Assembly (NCBI RefSeq): GCF_013184745.1
Contig: NZ_JAATVU010000027.1
Span: 1 to 64,000 of the forward strand
Reading direction: 5' to 3'
Length of the DNA stretch: 64,000 bases
Source: Mangrovicoccus sp. HB161399
GTDB taxonomy: Bacteria > Pseudomonadota > Alphaproteobacteria > Rhodobacterales > Rhodobacteraceae
A program made the translations under genes and the position numbers. This document shows, piece by piece, positions 42,228 to 52,602 of this stretch. Position 1 is the stretch's first letter. The number at the start of each line of letters is the position of its first letter. The notes under the pieces were generated by a model that made no database searches, was not told where the DNA came from, and saw only the letters and a program-made list of their open reading frames with translations.

Positions 42228-45188
42228 ATGGAAAAGTCTCCGGACGCGTTCCGTACGATTTCCGAAGTGTCGAAATGGCTGGACACGCCGACGCATGTCC
42301 TGCGCTTCTGGGAGAGCCGGTTTCCCCAGCTCGCCCCGGTGCAGCGCGCGGGCGGGCGGCGCTACTACCGCCCCGAGGACGTTCGGCTGCTCGGCGGGAT
42401 CAAGGAGATGCTCCATGTCCGCGGCCAGAGCATCCGCGAGGTGCAGGAGCTTCTCAACGCCCGGGGCACCGACGCCGTGGCTGCCTATGCCCCGGATGCC
42501 GGACCCGATATCGGCGGCGCAGCGCCCCGCCCCGTCTCCCGCCTGACATTCGCCTCCACCGGGCAACCATCGGAGGAACCGGCCGCTGTGCCGTCCGGTC
42601 CGGACATGGACAGCGGCCCTGGCACGGCGCCGACCGATCCCGTTCCGGAAAGCAGCGGCCAGCACGGCAGTGCACCCGCCCCAGCGGACGTCGCCGGAGA
42701 CAGCGACCCCTCCGGCTCCCCGATGCCAGACGCACCGCCGCCGCAGGACGCCTTCCGGCAGCCGGACATGTCCAGTGACGGCAGCCTTGAAGACTCCCGG
42801 CCGGCGGCGCCCTTCGACGCTGCGGAGCCGGAGGCACCGCCAGTGGCGGCGTCCCTGACCGAGCCCTGGCCCGCGTCCTTCGGCGAGGCCTATGACGAGG
42901 CAGCCGCCGCTGACGGCCTGGGCGATCTTTCCGGCGGCGATGCCGCGGACTTGAATGCCGAAGGCGGCCCACAGGCCGCCCCGGCAGACGATGCGGCATG
43001 GCAGGACAGCCCGCCATGGGATGCGTCGGCCTCCGCCATGCCGGACAGCGGACGCCCTGCCCCGGCCACCTCGCCCCCCTCCTTCGTCGATGCACCGGAG
43101 GAAGCGGCACTGCCAGATGCCGATTCTGGCGAGGCGCTCAAAGCGGACAGCGATGCATCCTGGCCGGCGCCGTTCGGCAGCGCGGACGACCCGGACAGTC
43201 CCAACGACATGGCGGCAGCCGATGAGGCCACCGGCACATCCGCCGGCACCGAGATGGTTTCCGACCAGGACGCGGAAGACGCCGGGGCCTGGCCGATTTC
43301 CTTCTCTTCCAGCCGGATCGCCAAGGGGGCCGGCACGGAGCCCGACGCCGCGCATCCCGTCCCCGGGCCTGCCACCGGAGCGCCTGCAAGCCAGACCGAA
43401 GACCTTGCCCCCCCTGCTGCCGCCTCCGAAGCCGCACCCGAATTTGCGACAGATGTCCCTTCGGCATGGCCAGAGTCCATCTCCCCCGGCGGCGGGGAGG
43501 CCGATGCGCCGTCCGATCCGGCGCAATCTTCCCCAGATTCTGCTGCGCAGGCCCATTTCGATCGGCCCGAGCCCGGCCCGGACGAGGCAACCTTCCTTGC
43601 TGGCGGAACCGCCGGGGAGACTTTTCCGGATGAGCCCGCCGAATGGCAGGATTCCGGCTCGCCCGGCAGCGAGGACAACGGCGCGGTGACCGAACCTGTC
43701 CAATCCGGCCCCGATGCGGAAGAGCCTGCCGAGTGGACGCCACCCGCCGCCGGTCCCGACATGCAGCCGCCGGCTCCGGTCTGGCAAGCTGCCGGCGCAG
43801 CGGAATTCGAAGCAGTTCCGCCCCCCGAGATGGAGGACGGCGCGCATCCCGAGCCCGAAGTTTCCACCCCGGCGGATCTCCCGCAGGGAAGCTGGCCCGA
43901 CGCCCCCTCCGACGACGGAGCGGAGGGAGACTTCGGCGCCGCAATGGATGCAGAGCCCGGCGCGGACGAGTTCCCCGGCACCGGCGAACCTGTCAGCGCG
44001 GGCGGCATGGCGGAATTTGCGGGGGAGAGCGCCGGGCCGGACCGTCCGGCCCGTGCCCCCATGGCAACGCACGACCCGGCAGCCACGAGTCCGTTGCAAG
44101 AAGACATGCCCCAAGCGGCAGCAGACGATCCCGCCCCCGCGGCGCAGTTCGGCAATGCTCCTGACCTGGCAGACGGCGAAGCCCCGGCCAGTTGGGGCGG
44201 GCTCCAGCCGGACGATGCGGCAGACGCTCCGACCATGGCCGCAGCAGAGGACCAAATCGCCGCGCCGTTCGCGACGGGCACGGAGGACGATGATCCCCCC
44301 GAAGAATACGCAGGCGACACGGCGGCTTGGCCGATCTCCTTTGCGCATGACGCCAGTGACGCTCCGGAAGAATCGGCCGATGCCGCACCCGAGCCTGCCG
44401 GCTTCGTTGCCGGGCCGGAGGATGTTCCTGGCGGCGAAAGCTTCGCCCCGGCGACGGAAGACGGCGACGCAGGTGATTTCCCGGCAGATGCAGCCGCGGA
44501 GGAAGAGACCGGTGACCGGACCGACCCGCTTCCGGAAGACGCTGCCGGTCCGGAGGCCATGTCCGCCGACGCCTCCGGAGGCAACGGGTCCGCAGCAGGA
44601 GATCCGGCCGGATCCGCCCCGCCGCCTCTCTTCCCGCATCGCTGGAAGCGCCCGGCCCAGCCGCCGGCCGCGCCGGCGCCCGACCAGCCGTCAAGCGGGT
44701 TCCGCACCCGGCGCAGCGACGCGCAGCCGGGGGGGCGCCCGCAGATCCAGGGGTTCTTCTTCAACGATCTGGAGCAGGACGTGCTGCCGCCGCCGGCTTC
44801 GGCCGAGGAAAAGGCGGAACTGGAACCCGGACAGGGATATTCGGCGCTGGATGCGCTGGCGGCAGGCCATGCAACGGACGGCCTGGACGCGTCCGATGCC
44901 GCGCAAGAGCAAGGGCTACCCGGCCAGCCGGGGCCTCAGGGCGGCGCGCCCGGCGCCTCTCCGGCGGCCGGGAGCGGCGCGCAGGGCGACGTTCCGGCCT
45001 GGGCCGTGCCGCGCCCGGCGATGCCGCAGGATCCGCCCGAGACCCCGCCGCGTCCCGGCGCGCCCGGCCTGGCGGCAGAGCTGCGCGGGCTTGGCAGGGA
45101 AGAGCTCCTCGACCGTCTCGGCGCCGGAACCGTGGCCGTGCAGGCCGAGCGCCTGCGCGCCCTGCAGGCCCGGCTCCGGGCCGCATAG
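42228..45188 (+). CDS. MerR-family regulator with a ~900-residue disordered tail
   Basis: 986 residues, several times the usual MerR length. Residues about 8-90 are a MerR winged helix-turn-helix ([46 protein letters not shown]). From about 105 to 820 the sequence is low complexity, rich in Ala, Asp, Glu, Pro, Ser and Gly and strongly acidic. Within it the motif W-P-x-[SPA]-[FIP] recurs at Trp214, 312, 355, 414, 556 and 701 (for example AWPISFSS and AWPISFAHD), and isolated Trp occur elsewhere. A conserved-looking C-terminus follows ([20 protein letters not shown], then a final helix [20 protein letters not shown]). No effector domain is seen. A MerR protein after ihfA is standard in Rhodobacterales; the tail length here is striking. 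Codon use and GC match the neighbours. Confidence 0.85.
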   Translation: MEKSPDAFRTISEVSKWLDTPTHVLRFWESRFPQLAPVQRAGGRRYYRPEDVRLLGGIKEMLHVRGQSIREVQELLNARGTDAVAAYAPDAGPDIGGAAPRPVSRLTFASTGQPSEEPAAVPSGPDMDSGPGTAPTDPVPESSGQHGSAPAPADVAGDSDPSGSPMPDAPPPQDAFRQPDMSSDGSLEDSRPAAPFDAAEPEAPPVAASLTEPWPASFGEAYDEAAAADGLGDLSGGDAADLNAEGGPQAAPADDAAWQDSPPWDASASAMPDSGRPAPATSPPSFVDAPEEAALPDADSGEALKADSDASWPAPFGSADDPDSPNDMAAADEATGTSAGTEMVSDQDAEDAGAWPISFSSSRIAKGAGTEPDAAHPVPGPATGAPASQTEDLAPPAAASEAAPEFATDVPSAWPESISPGGGEADAPSDPAQSSPDSAAQAHFDRPEPGPDEATFLAGGTAGETFPDEPAEWQDSGSPGSEDNGAVTEPVQSGPDAEEPAEWTPPAAGPDMQPPAPVWQAAGAAEFEAVPPPEMEDGAHPEPEVSTPADLPQGSWPDAPSDDGAEGDFGAAMDAEPGADEFPGTGEPVSAGGMAEFAGESAGPDRPARAPMATHDPAATSPLQEDMPQAAADDPAPAAQFGNAPDLADGEAPASWGGLQPDDAADAPTMAAAEDQIAAPFATGTEDDDPPEEYAGDTAAWPISFAHDASDAPEESADAAPEPAGFVAGPEDVPGGESFAPATEDGDAGDFPADAAAEEETGDRTDPLPEDAAGPEAMSADASGGNGSAAGDPAGSAPPPLFPHRWKRPAQPPAAPAPDQPSSGFRTRRSDAQPGGRPQIQGFFFNDLEQDVLPPPASAEEKAELEPGQGYSALDALAAGHATDGLDASDAAQEQGLPGQPGPQGGAPGASPAAGSGAQGDVPAWAVPRPAMPQDPPETPPRPGAPGLAAELRGLGREELLDRLGAGTVAVQAERLRALQARLRAA

Positions 45189-45255
45189 GTCAATCTGAAA
45201 AAACTGAAATTTTCGCCTTGCAGCCGCCGGAGAAAACAGTAGAAGACCCAAACGT

Positions 45256-45333
45256 CGGGCCATGGCGCAGCCTGGTTAGCGCGTCCGTCTGGGGGACGGA
45301 AGGTCGTGAGTTCGAATCTCGCTGGCCCGACCA
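45256..45333 (+). tRNA. tRNA-Pro (anticodon GGG)
   Basis: Acceptor arms CGGGCCA and TGGCCCG pair fully, followed by discriminator A and encoded CCA. D-stem GCGC/GCGC, anticodon stem TCCGT/ACGGA with loop CTGGGGG (anticodon GGG), and T-arm with TTCGAAT. It decodes CCC and CCU. It follows the MerR gene, as in related genomes. Confidence 0.95.
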
Positions 45334-45363
45334 TATAACCGCACGAAGATACGTGGAGGAACC

Positions 45364-46479
45364 ATGACCGAAGCAAACGGACAGGGGGTTCTGCCACGTC
45401 AGGAGCTGGCGCAGCTGGTGGACACCGGCGTGATCGCGCCGCTGCAGCCCCTCGTCGAGGGGCAGATCCAGCCCGCTTCGCTCGACCTCCGCCTCGGCCA
45501 TACCGCCTATCGCCTTCGCGCCTCCTTCCTTGCCGGAAAGGACGCGAAAATATCCGACCGCCTGCCCGATTTCCTGATGCACCGGATCGACCTGTCCGAT
45601 GGCGCCGTGCTGGAGAAGGGCTGCGTCTATCTCGTCCCGCTGATGGAGCGCCTGCACATGCCGGTCGGCATCGAAGGCGTGGCAAACGCGAAAAGCTCCA
45701 CCGGCAGGCTCGACCTGCTGACCCGGCTGGTGACCGACAACGGCACAGAATTCGACCGGATTCCCGCCGGTTACGACGGACCGCTCTATGCCGAGATCTG
45801 CCCGCGCAGCTTTTCGGTGCTGGTGCGTCCGGGCATGCGGCTGAACCAGCTCAGGCTGCGCCGCGGCCGCGCGGTGCTGGACGACGCGGAACTGGCGGCA
45901 CGCCACGCGGCCGAGCCGCTGGTCGATGGCGGCCCGGCGGTGATCTCCGAAGGCCTGGGCTTCTCGGTCGATCTCAGCCCCGGCCCCGGCGGGCTGGTGG
46001 GCTACCGCGCCAAGCCGCATACCGGGGTGATCGATCTCGACCGGATCGGCGAGTATCCCGTCCGCGAATTCTGGGAGCGGCTGGAAACCGACGAGCGCCG
46101 CCTGATCCTCGATCCCGGCGCCTTCTACATCCTGGTCAGCCGCGAGGCGGTGACGATCCCGCCCGACTGCGCCGCGGAGATGGCCCCATATTTCGCCATG
46201 GTGGGCGAGTTCCGCGTGCATTACGCGGGCTTCTTCGACCCCGGCTTCGGCCACGCCGCGGCGGGCGGACACGGCGCGCGCGGCGTGCTCGAGGTGCGCT
46301 GCCACGAGGCGCCCTTCGCGCTCGACCACGGCCAGGTCGTGGGCCGGCTGCTCTACGAACGGATGACCGAACGGCCCGACGTGCTCTACGGCGCGGATCT
46401 GGCCTCGAACTACCAGGGCCAGGGCCTGAAGCTGGCCAAGCATTTCGCCCCCGACCCCGCCTGCGGAGGACATTCATGA
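45364..46479 (+). CDS. dcd: two-domain dCTP deaminase-like protein
   Basis: 371 residues, about twice the usual dCTP deaminase. The N-terminal half has [11 protein letters not shown] and [19 protein letters not shown] (the SSxGR-type active-site segment); the C-terminal half repeats the jelly-roll fold with FDPGFGH and [18 protein letters not shown]. It would convert dCTP to dUTP for dTTP synthesis, acting as an internal dimer. Only one half may be catalytic. GGAGG before the ATG. The stop overlaps queF by 4 bp. Alphaproteobacteria commonly carry this long form. Confidence 0.85.
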   Translation: MTEANGQGVLPRQELAQLVDTGVIAPLQPLVEGQIQPASLDLRLGHTAYRLRASFLAGKDAKISDRLPDFLMHRIDLSDGAVLEKGCVYLVPLMERLHMPVGIEGVANAKSSTGRLDLLTRLVTDNGTEFDRIPAGYDGPLYAEICPRSFSVLVRPGMRLNQLRLRRGRAVLDDAELAARHAAEPLVDGGPAVISEGLGFSVDLSPGPGGLVGYRAKPHTGVIDLDRIGEYPVREFWERLETDERRLILDPGAFYILVSREAVTIPPDCAAEMAPYFAMVGEFRVHYAGFFDPGFGHAAAGGHGARGVLEVRCHEAPFALDHGQVVGRLLYERMTERPDVLYGADLASNYQGQGLKLAKHFAPDPACGGHS

Positions 46480-46940
46480 CCGAAGAGCGCTTCTCTGCCC
46501 TGACCCAGCTGGGCGGCAGCAACGAGATGCCCGCCAGCCCCGAAGCCGCCACGCTGGAGCGCGTGCCGAATGCGCGTGCCGAGATGGATTACGTCGTGCG
46601 CTTCGCCTGCCCGGAATTCACCTCGCTCTGCCCGATGACCGGCCAGCCGGATTTCGCGCATCTGGTGATCGACTACGTGCCGGACCAGTGGCTGGTGGAA
46701 TCCAAGTCGCTGAAGCTGTTCCTCGGATCGTTCCGCAACCACGGCTCGTTCCACGAGGACTGCACGCTGATGGTCGCCTCGCGGCTGGTGGAGACGCTGA
46801 GCCCGCGCTGGCTGCGCATCGGCGGCTACTGGTACCCGCGCGGCGGCATCCCGATCGACGTGTTCTGGCAGACCGGCCCGGTGCCCGAGGGCGTCTGGAT
46901 CCCGGACCAGGGCGTGCCGCCCTATCGCGGCCGCGGCTGA
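46476..46940 (+). CDS. queF: 7-cyano-7-deazaguanine (preQ0) reductase
   Basis: 154 residues, the short single-domain form. It reduces preQ0 to preQ1 with NADPH in queuosine synthesis. [14 protein letters not shown] contains the catalytic Cys, and [22 protein letters not shown] is the QueF signature with the substrate Glu and His. It is translationally coupled to the dCTP deaminase. Confidence 0.97.
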   Translation: MTEERFSALTQLGGSNEMPASPEAATLERVPNARAEMDYVVRFACPEFTSLCPMTGQPDFAHLVIDYVPDQWLVESKSLKLFLGSFRNHGSFHEDCTLMVASRLVETLSPRWLRIGGYWYPRGGIPIDVFWQTGPVPEGVWIPDQGVPPYRGRG

Positions 46941-46944
46941 GCGC

Positions 46945-47298
46945 CTAGACGGCGAGGGCCGCCAGCCCGATGCGGCGGCCCTCGGCGAGAAGCACGTTGT
47001 AGGTCCGGCAGGCCGCCGGGCTTGCCATCGGCTCCACTCCGATCCCGGCGCCTTCGAGCCGCGCCTTCAGGTCTGCGGGCAGATAATCCATTTCCGCCCC
47101 GGTGCCGACGAACAGAACGTCGATCTGCGCCGCGCGCGCCAGGATCGCGTCGAGGTCGCCATAGCCGCCCCAGGCGCTGCGCAGCCCCGGCAGCACCAGC
47201 AATCCGCCCTCCACCACCTCGCCGCCGATGCGGAAGAAGCCCGGGCCATAGCCCTCCACGGGCGGCGTGTCGCGGTAGTCTATCTCGGTCAGGCGCAT
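46945..47298 (-). CDS. Mth938-domain (DUF498/NDUFAF3-like) protein
   Basis: 117 residues, the whole protein being one Mth938-like domain: GYGPGFFRIGGEVVEGGLLVLP, then VLFVGTGAE and a C-terminal YNVLLAEGRRIGLAAL. Eukaryotic relatives assist complex I assembly; the bacterial role is unknown. GAGGA before the ATG at 47298; the longer frame upstream has no family text. It converges with queF, 4 bp apart. Confidence 0.85.
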   Translation of the reverse strand: MRLTEIDYRDTPPVEGYGPGFFRIGGEVVEGGLLVLPGLRSAWGGYGDLDAILARAAQIDVLFVGTGAEMDYLPADLKARLEGAGIGVEPMASPAACRTYNVLLAEGRRIGLAALAV

Positions 47299-47351
47299 GT
47301 CGCGGTCCTCCTTCCCCGTATCTAGCGCCATTGCCGCCGCGCGGCCAGCCG

Positions 47352-47900
47352 TCACGCCGCTTCGGCAGCGCGCGCGATCATAGCCAGCATGCGCCGCCGG
47401 ATCAGCCCGCTGACCGGCCGGATGAGGTGCCAATAGGGCGCAAAGGCCCGTCGCGCTGCCGCATCGGCGCAATGGACGCGGGTTTCGGTGACCAGCCGGG
47501 CGATGCCGGGACCGGCGGCATCGGCCCGGAAGTTCAGCGCCAGCCGCGCCGTGCCGGGGGCCTTCCAGCCAAGGAACGCCGCGCCGTCCGGGATCGGGGC
47601 CAGCCCGTAATCCAACCGCCAGAACTGCCCCGCCAGACCGAAGACCGCCTCGCGCCCTTCCTCGGTCCCGAGGAGGGCGAACCGGTCGAGTCCGAATGGC
47701 GTGCCCACGGCGCGCGCCGCCCCGGCCCCGGCAAGCAGGCGGCCCGGCAGCTCGCGCAGCGCGATGGCACCGCGGAACAGCGGGTCCTGCTGGGGATCGG
47801 CAGCCAGGGCCGCGGCCAGAACTTCGGCCGGAGACGCGGCCACCCTGCATTCATGCCGTTCGCGGAAATGGAATTCGGGAAGGTAGGTGTCGATCAGCAT
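47352..47900 (-). CDS. conserved protein of unknown function, possible SRPBCC-like fold
   Basis: 182 residues, no signal or membrane segment. Opening FHFRERHECRVAASPAEVLAA and closing YWHLIRPVSGLIRRRML are reminiscent of polyketide-cyclase/SRPBCC-like domains with a hydrophobic pocket. I cannot assign a function. The start at 47900 begins directly with conserved-looking text; the longer frame to 47981 enters the neighbouring gene. It lies between the Mth938 protein and the permease, all on the minus strand. Confidence 0.7.
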   Translation of the reverse strand: MLIDTYLPEFHFRERHECRVAASPAEVLAAALAADPQQDPLFRGAIALRELPGRLLAGAGAARAVGTPFGLDRFALLGTEEGREAVFGLAGQFWRLDYGLAPIPDGAAFLGWKAPGTARLALNFRADAAGPGIARLVTETRVHCADAAARRAFAPYWHLIRPVSGLIRRRMLAMIARAAEAA

Positions 47901-47943
47901 GGCGCTGCCTCCGGACGGGATCCCGCGGCAGCATGGCCCCGCC

Positions 47944-48693
47944 TCAGCCTTTCGGCAAGCCGAGGACCACCGCCGCGGCAATCAGCACATACGCGCTGCG
48001 CCGGTAAAGCGTCTCGCGCGAGGGATCGAAGATTGCCTGTCCCAGCCTCGACCCCGCCGCATAGGGGATGAGCTGCAGGAGGCCGAGCCCGATTGCCGGT
48101 GCCGAGAGCAGCCCCTGCAGCGCCAGCTGCGGCAGCAGGAGCAGCGACAGCACGGTGAGGAAGACCAGCGTGTTGGCGCGGTTGGCCGCGGCGCTGCCCT
48201 GCCCGCCGAGATGGAACAGGATCACCACCGGCCCGGTCAGCCCGGTCGCGCCGCCGACCACTCCGGTTGCCGCGCCGACCAGCGCGCGCGCCGCCCGCCC
48301 GGGGACCGCGCTGTACCGCCAGCCCGCCATCAGCGCCGCCAGGGTCAGCGCGACGAAGCCCGACATCATCCAGCGCAGCGCCAGCGGATCGGCCGTGCGC
48401 AGCACCCAGATGCCGAGGGGCGCCGTCAGCAATGCCGCGCCGATCATCAGCGCGGTCGGTCCCGGCTCGACCTGCCGGATGGCGCGCGGCACCACCGTCA
48501 CCAGCGAGCTGACCGCCGACAGGGCCAGCCCCGCCACCGCAACCGGCGGCGGCACCCAGATCGTGGCGAGCGGCATGTAGATCAGCGCGGCGCCGAAGCC
48601 CGCGAAGCCGTAGACCAGCCCGGCGGCAAAGGTCACCAGCAGCACCGGCACGAGTCCCGGCATGGAAAGGGTGGCTTGGAACAGGTCGGTCAT
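47944..48693 (-). CDS. TauE/SafE-family membrane permease
   Basis: 249 residues with about eight hydrophobic segments. The first repeat LVPVLLVTFAAGLVYGFAGFGAALIYMPL and the central GAATGVVGGATGLTGPVVILFH are characteristic of this sulfite/anion exporter family. It is an inner-membrane protein; the substrate (sulfite, sulfoacetate, other anions) cannot be told. It overlaps no neighbour; olsA ends 75 bp upstream. Confidence 0.87.
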   Translation of the reverse strand: MTDLFQATLSMPGLVPVLLVTFAAGLVYGFAGFGAALIYMPLATIWVPPPVAVAGLALSAVSSLVTVVPRAIRQVEPGPTALMIGAALLTAPLGIWVLRTADPLALRWMMSGFVALTLAALMAGWRYSAVPGRAARALVGAATGVVGGATGLTGPVVILFHLGGQGSAAANRANTLVFLTVLSLLLLPQLALQGLLSAPAIGLGLLQLIPYAAGSRLGQAIFDPSRETLYRRSAYVLIAAAVVLGLPKG

Positions 48694-48767
48694 GGTCGTC
48701 TCGCGCGGGTCCGGCCCCGCCTATCCCGATCGCCCCGCCCCGTCCAGCGCCAGCGCGCGGCGGCCGA

Positions 48768-49601
48768 TCAGGCCAGTTCGCCCAGTTCGGCGGCCAGCCC
48801 GGCGCGCACCGCGTCCTCGGTGCCGCGGGCCAGCTCCTTGCGGCCGGTGCCGGCCGCGGGAACCGCCGGATGCCAGATCACCCGCACCCGGCCGCGCCGC
48901 GGAGCCGACAGCAGCTGCAGCAAGTGCGGGCCCATGTCCATGTCGCCCCACCAGCCGTAGAAGCGCGGATCGGCGCCCTCGGGCGGATGGTAGGCCACGG
49001 TCAGCGGCTGCACCTTCAGCTCCGGCGCGGCGGCGTCGAGCGCGCCGAACATCGCGCTGCGGAACGGCACGACGCGCCGGCCGTCGGTGCTGGTCCCCTC
49101 GGGGAAGACCATCAGCCGGTGCCCGGCCCCGAGCCGCGCCTTCAGCATCGCCGCCTGGGCCGCCGAGGCCCGCGGATCGCGCGAGATGAACACCGTGCCC
49201 GTGGCCCGCGCCAGCAGGCCGATGCCGGGCCAGCCCGAGACCTCGGACTTGGCGACGAAATAGAGCGGGCCGAGCGCGTTCAGCACGAAGATGTCCGTCC
49301 AGGACACGTGGTTCGACACCAGCAGCCGCGCCTGCGGATCGGGACGCCCCTCCACCGAGAGCGGCAGCCCCAGCCCGCGGAGCGCGATCCGGCAGACGCC
49401 GACGGTGATCCAGGGCGTGACCGGCCGCGAGGACCGGCAGAGCGGTGCCTCAACGAGCCGCAGGAGCGCCGTCAGCAGCAGCCCAGTGGCAATGGCCAGG
49501 ATGACGGGACCGCCCCTCAGCAGGACGCGCAGCCAGCCTGCGGCGCCTTCGGGCCGCGCGGTGACCGGCGGCGTGTCGGAATGCCAGGTGACGCCCGCCA
49601 T
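48768..49601 (-). CDS. olsA: lyso-ornithine lipid O-acyltransferase
   Basis: 277 residues of the PlsC family. Acyltransferase motifs HVSWTD (HX4D) and FPEGTS are present, preceded by a hydrophobic N-terminal segment. With OlsB just upstream it should complete ornithine lipid, a phosphorus-free membrane lipid, at the inner membrane. The ATG at 49601 overlaps the olsB stop by one base; a GTG at 49604 would make a 4-bp overlap. Confidence 0.87.
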   Translation of the reverse strand: MAGVTWHSDTPPVTARPEGAAGWLRVLLRGGPVILAIATGLLLTALLRLVEAPLCRSSRPVTPWITVGVCRIALRGLGLPLSVEGRPDPQARLLVSNHVSWTDIFVLNALGPLYFVAKSEVSGWPGIGLLARATGTVFISRDPRASAAQAAMLKARLGAGHRLMVFPEGTSTDGRRVVPFRSAMFGALDAAAPELKVQPLTVAYHPPEGADPRFYGWWGDMDMGPHLLQLLSAPRRGRVRVIWHPAVPAAGTGRKELARGTEDAVRAGLAAELGELA

Positions 49602-50395
49602 CACAGCCCCTTGGTGTAGATCGCCCGCTGGCGCGCGTTCATCCGCGCGACGTCGAGCACGAGGAAGACGTCGGTGGTGTTGAACTCGCGGTCGACGAAG
49701 GCGCCGTCGCCGACATGGCCGCCGAGCCGGAGATAGGCCTTGATCAGCGCGGGCACTTCGCGCATCGCGGCGGGCTTGTCGATCTCAGCCTCCGGCATCC
49801 GGTCGAGCGTATGGTGGAACTGGGGCAGCGTGCGCACCCGCAGGTCCTCCGGCGCGAGGTGGCGGTGATGCAGCAGCGACAGCGGGGCGGCCAGCTGCTG
49901 CAGATCGGTGCCGTGGAAGCTGGCCGTGCCGAAGAGGATCTCGATCTCCTGCTCCAGCGTGTAGGCGGCCAGCTGGGTCCACAGATGGAACATCGCCGCC
50001 CCGCCGCGGTAGTCGCGGTGCAGGCAGGAGCGGCCGAGCTCCAGCAGCTTGCGGCCGGAGGATTTCAGCACCGACAGGTCGTATTCGCCGTCGCCGTAGA
50101 AGCCCCCGGTTTCCGCGATCCGCTCGCCCGGCAGCAGCCGGTAGACGCCGACGACCTGCTCTTCCGGCACAACGGAACGGGCGCGGTCGAAGACCAGCAT
50201 GTGGTCGAAGACCGGGTCGAAGCGGTCGCGCTCCAGCCGCGCGGCGTGATCCACCATCGGCCCCGTTGCGCCCAGTTCCTCGGCGAAGACCTCGTAGCGC
50301 AGCCGCTGCGAGGCGCGCAGCTCCTCCTCGCTGCGCGCCAGGCGGACTTCGAAGTCCGGTGCAGCCTGCGCAGGTCTGGTTTCGGTCATGGCCAT
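49601..50395 (-). CDS. olsB: ornithine-acyl-ACP N-acyltransferase
   Basis: 264 residues. It transfers a 3-hydroxyacyl group to the alpha-amino group of ornithine. Family text: RLRYEVFAEELGA, DHMLVFDR..VVGVYRLL, KLLELGRSCLHRDYRGG, FGTASFHGTDLQQLAAPLSLLHHRHLAP and LIKAYLRLGGHVGDGAFVD. GGGAGG 8 nt before ATG 50395 fixes the start. A shorter paralog lies at 37.3-38.1 kb. Confidence 0.92.
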   Translation of the reverse strand: MAMTETRPAQAAPDFEVRLARSEEELRASQRLRYEVFAEELGATGPMVDHAARLERDRFDPVFDHMLVFDRARSVVPEEQVVGVYRLLPGERIAETGGFYGDGEYDLSVLKSSGRKLLELGRSCLHRDYRGGAAMFHLWTQLAAYTLEQEIEILFGTASFHGTDLQQLAAPLSLLHHRHLAPEDLRVRTLPQFHHTLDRMPEAEIDKPAAMREVPALIKAYLRLGGHVGDGAFVDREFNTTDVFLVLDVARMNARQRAIYTKGL

Positions 50396-50514
50396 GGCCG
50401 CGGCCTCCCGCAAAATTACCACATTCGTCCCGCCCGGCCGGTCATACCTTGACGCGGCCGAACCAGTCTTCCTAAGCTTGTCACATGAAGCATTCCGGTC
50501 ATCGCGGCGCAGCG

Positions 50515-50691
50515 TCAGGGCTCGATCTCGAGAACCAGCTCCACCGACGCCCCGTCGATTACAACCTTGCCCGCATGCTCGAAGTTAACGGTGATTTTAC
50601 CATTTATGTTGGATTGAACCTGTCCGAGACCCCAGTCCGCGCGCGTGGGATGGCGGACCAGCATGCCCGGCTCGAGCAGCGAATTCATCAT
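50515..50691 (-). CDS. DUF3553 small protein
   Basis: 58 residues: PGMLVRHPTRADWGLGQVQSNINGKITVNFEHAGKVVIDG is the DUF3553 domain, a small SH3/KOW-like beta barrel resembling the C-terminal part of UvrD-type helicases. Function unknown. Start at 50691 or 50688 (adjacent ATGs). It is divergent from chpT with about 30 bp between starts. Confidence 0.8.
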   Translation of the reverse strand: MMNSLLEPGMLVRHPTRADWGLGQVQSNINGKITVNFEHAGKVVIDGASVELVLEIEP

Positions 50692-50720
50692 GGCCGGTCT
50701 CTCATAGGAAAGAGCGTGGA

Positions 50721-51317
50721 ATGACGAAGAATGCACATGATCTGACCGCCTTGCTGGGTTCCCGGATCTGCCATGACCTGATCAGTCCGCTGGGCGCGAT
50801 CGGCAATGGCCTTGAGCTGCTTTCCATGACCGGCGCGGGCGGCGCCGAGATGTCCCTGATCGCGGAAAGCGTCGCCAATGCCAATGCACGTGTCCGCTTC
50901 TACCGCATCGCCTACGGCGCGTCGAGCAGCGACCAGGCCATGGGCCGCACGGAAGTCAGCGGCATACTCGACGACATCACCCGCGGCGGCCGGGTGAAGA
51001 TCGCCTGGAACTGCAGCGGGCCGGTCAGCCGCCCCGAGGCGAAGCTGGCCTTCCTGCTGATCCAGTGCCTGGAAACCGCGATGCCCTATGGCGGAGAAAT
51101 CGTGGTGACCAGCCAGGACGGCACCTGGCGGATCCACGGGCTGGCGGAGAAGCTGAAGGTCATGCCCGAGCTGTGGGACCGGCTCACCAGCCCCTCGGCC
51201 GATCTCGACATCACGCCGGCACAGGTGCAGTTCGCCCTCGCCCCCGAAATGATGGACAGCCTCGGCCTGACGGCCGAGGTCCAGATCCGCGACCGCGACA
51301 TCCTCGTTAGCTACTGA
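50721..51317 (+). CDS. chpT: histidine phosphotransferase ChpT
   Basis: 198 residues. The N-terminal dimerisation-phosphotransfer helices contain the phospho-acceptor His in SRICHDLISPLGAIGNGLELL; the C-terminal part is a degenerate ATPase fold lacking nucleotide motifs. ChpT passes phosphate from CckA to CtrA (and CpdR), controlling cell cycle, motility or gene-transfer-agent genes in alphaproteobacteria. It is alone on the plus strand. A TTAA-N7-TTTA sequence, close to a CtrA box, lies about 125 bp upstream within the DUF3553 gene. Confidence 0.93.
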   Translation: MTKNAHDLTALLGSRICHDLISPLGAIGNGLELLSMTGAGGAEMSLIAESVANANARVRFYRIAYGASSSDQAMGRTEVSGILDDITRGGRVKIAWNCSGPVSRPEAKLAFLLIQCLETAMPYGGEIVVTSQDGTWRIHGLAEKLKVMPELWDRLTSPSADLDITPAQVQFALAPEMMDSLGLTAEVQIRDRDILVSY

Positions 51318-51340
51318 CGGGGCCTGCCGCGGCGGTCCGT

Positions 51341-52602
51341 TCAGGCGCGGGTCGCGCCGTCGCCGGTCACGATGTACTTGAAGCTGGTCAGCTGGGTGGC
51401 ACCGACCGGACCGCGGGCATGAAGCTTGCCGGTGGCGATGCCGATCTCGGCGCCCATGCCGAACTCGCCACCATCCGCGAACTGGGTGGAGACGTTGCGC
51501 ATCAGGATCGCGCTGTCGAGCCGGGCGAAGAAGCGCTCGGCCACGGCGTCATCCTCGGTGATGATGCAGTCGGTATGGTTCGACCCGTAGGTGCGGATAT
51601 GGGCGATCGCCTCGTCCACGCCCTCCACGATCCGGGCAGCGATGATCATGTCGAGGAATTCATTGCCGAAATCCCCGTCCTCGGCCGGAACCGTGCCCGG
51701 CACCGACTGCAGCACCGGATCGGCGCGCACTTCGACGCCCGCCGCGATCAGGTCCTCGACGAGCGCGGCGCCGTGCTCCTCGAAGAAGGCACGGTCGATC
51801 AGCAGGCATTCGGCGGCGCCGCAGATGCCGGTGCGCCGGGTCTTGGCGTTCAGCACGACCTTGCGGGCCTTCTCCGGATCGGCGGCCTGGTCGACATAGA
51901 TGTGGCAGATGCCCTCCAGATGGGCGAAGACCGGCACCCGCGCCTCGCGCTGCACCAGCCCGACGAGGCCCTTGCCGCCGCGCGGCACGATCACGTCGAT
52001 ATGGTCGGTCATGCGCAGCATGGCGGTGACGGCCTCGCGGTCGCGCACCGGCACCAGCTGGATCGCGTCGATCGGCAGCTTGGCGGCGCGCAGCCCGGCC
52101 TGCAGGCAGGAATGGATCGCGCCCGAGCTGTGGAAGCTCTCCGAGCCGCCGCGCAGGATCACCGCGTTGCCCGATTTCAGGCAGAGCGCGCCGGCATCGG
52201 CGGTCACGTTGGGACGGCTTTCGTAGATCACGCCGATCACGCCGATCGGCGTGCGGACGCGCCGGATGTGGATGCCGGTCGGCTGGTCCCACTCGTCCAT
52301 CACTTCGCCCACCGGGTCGGGCTGTGCGGCAACGGTGCGCAGCCCGTCGACGATGCCGCCGATGCGGGCCTCGTCCAGCTTGAGCCGGTCCATCATCGCC
52401 GGCGTCAGGCCCTTCTGGCGGCCGTATTCCAGGTCTTTCTCGTTGGCCTCGAGGATCTCTGCGCGGCGCTCCCAAACCGCATCTGCTGCGGCGTTCAGGG
52501 CTGCCTGCTTGCGTTCCGGACCGGCAACGGCCAGTTCCATTGCAGCTGCCCGCGCGCGCAGACCCATGGAAGCCAACAACTCGGAAACCGTTTCGAGATC
52601 CT

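Noticed and set aside
42003-44639. An 878-codon minus-strand frame opposite ihfA and the MerR gene
   Set aside because: It crosses two real genes and their promoter and has only low-complexity sequence.
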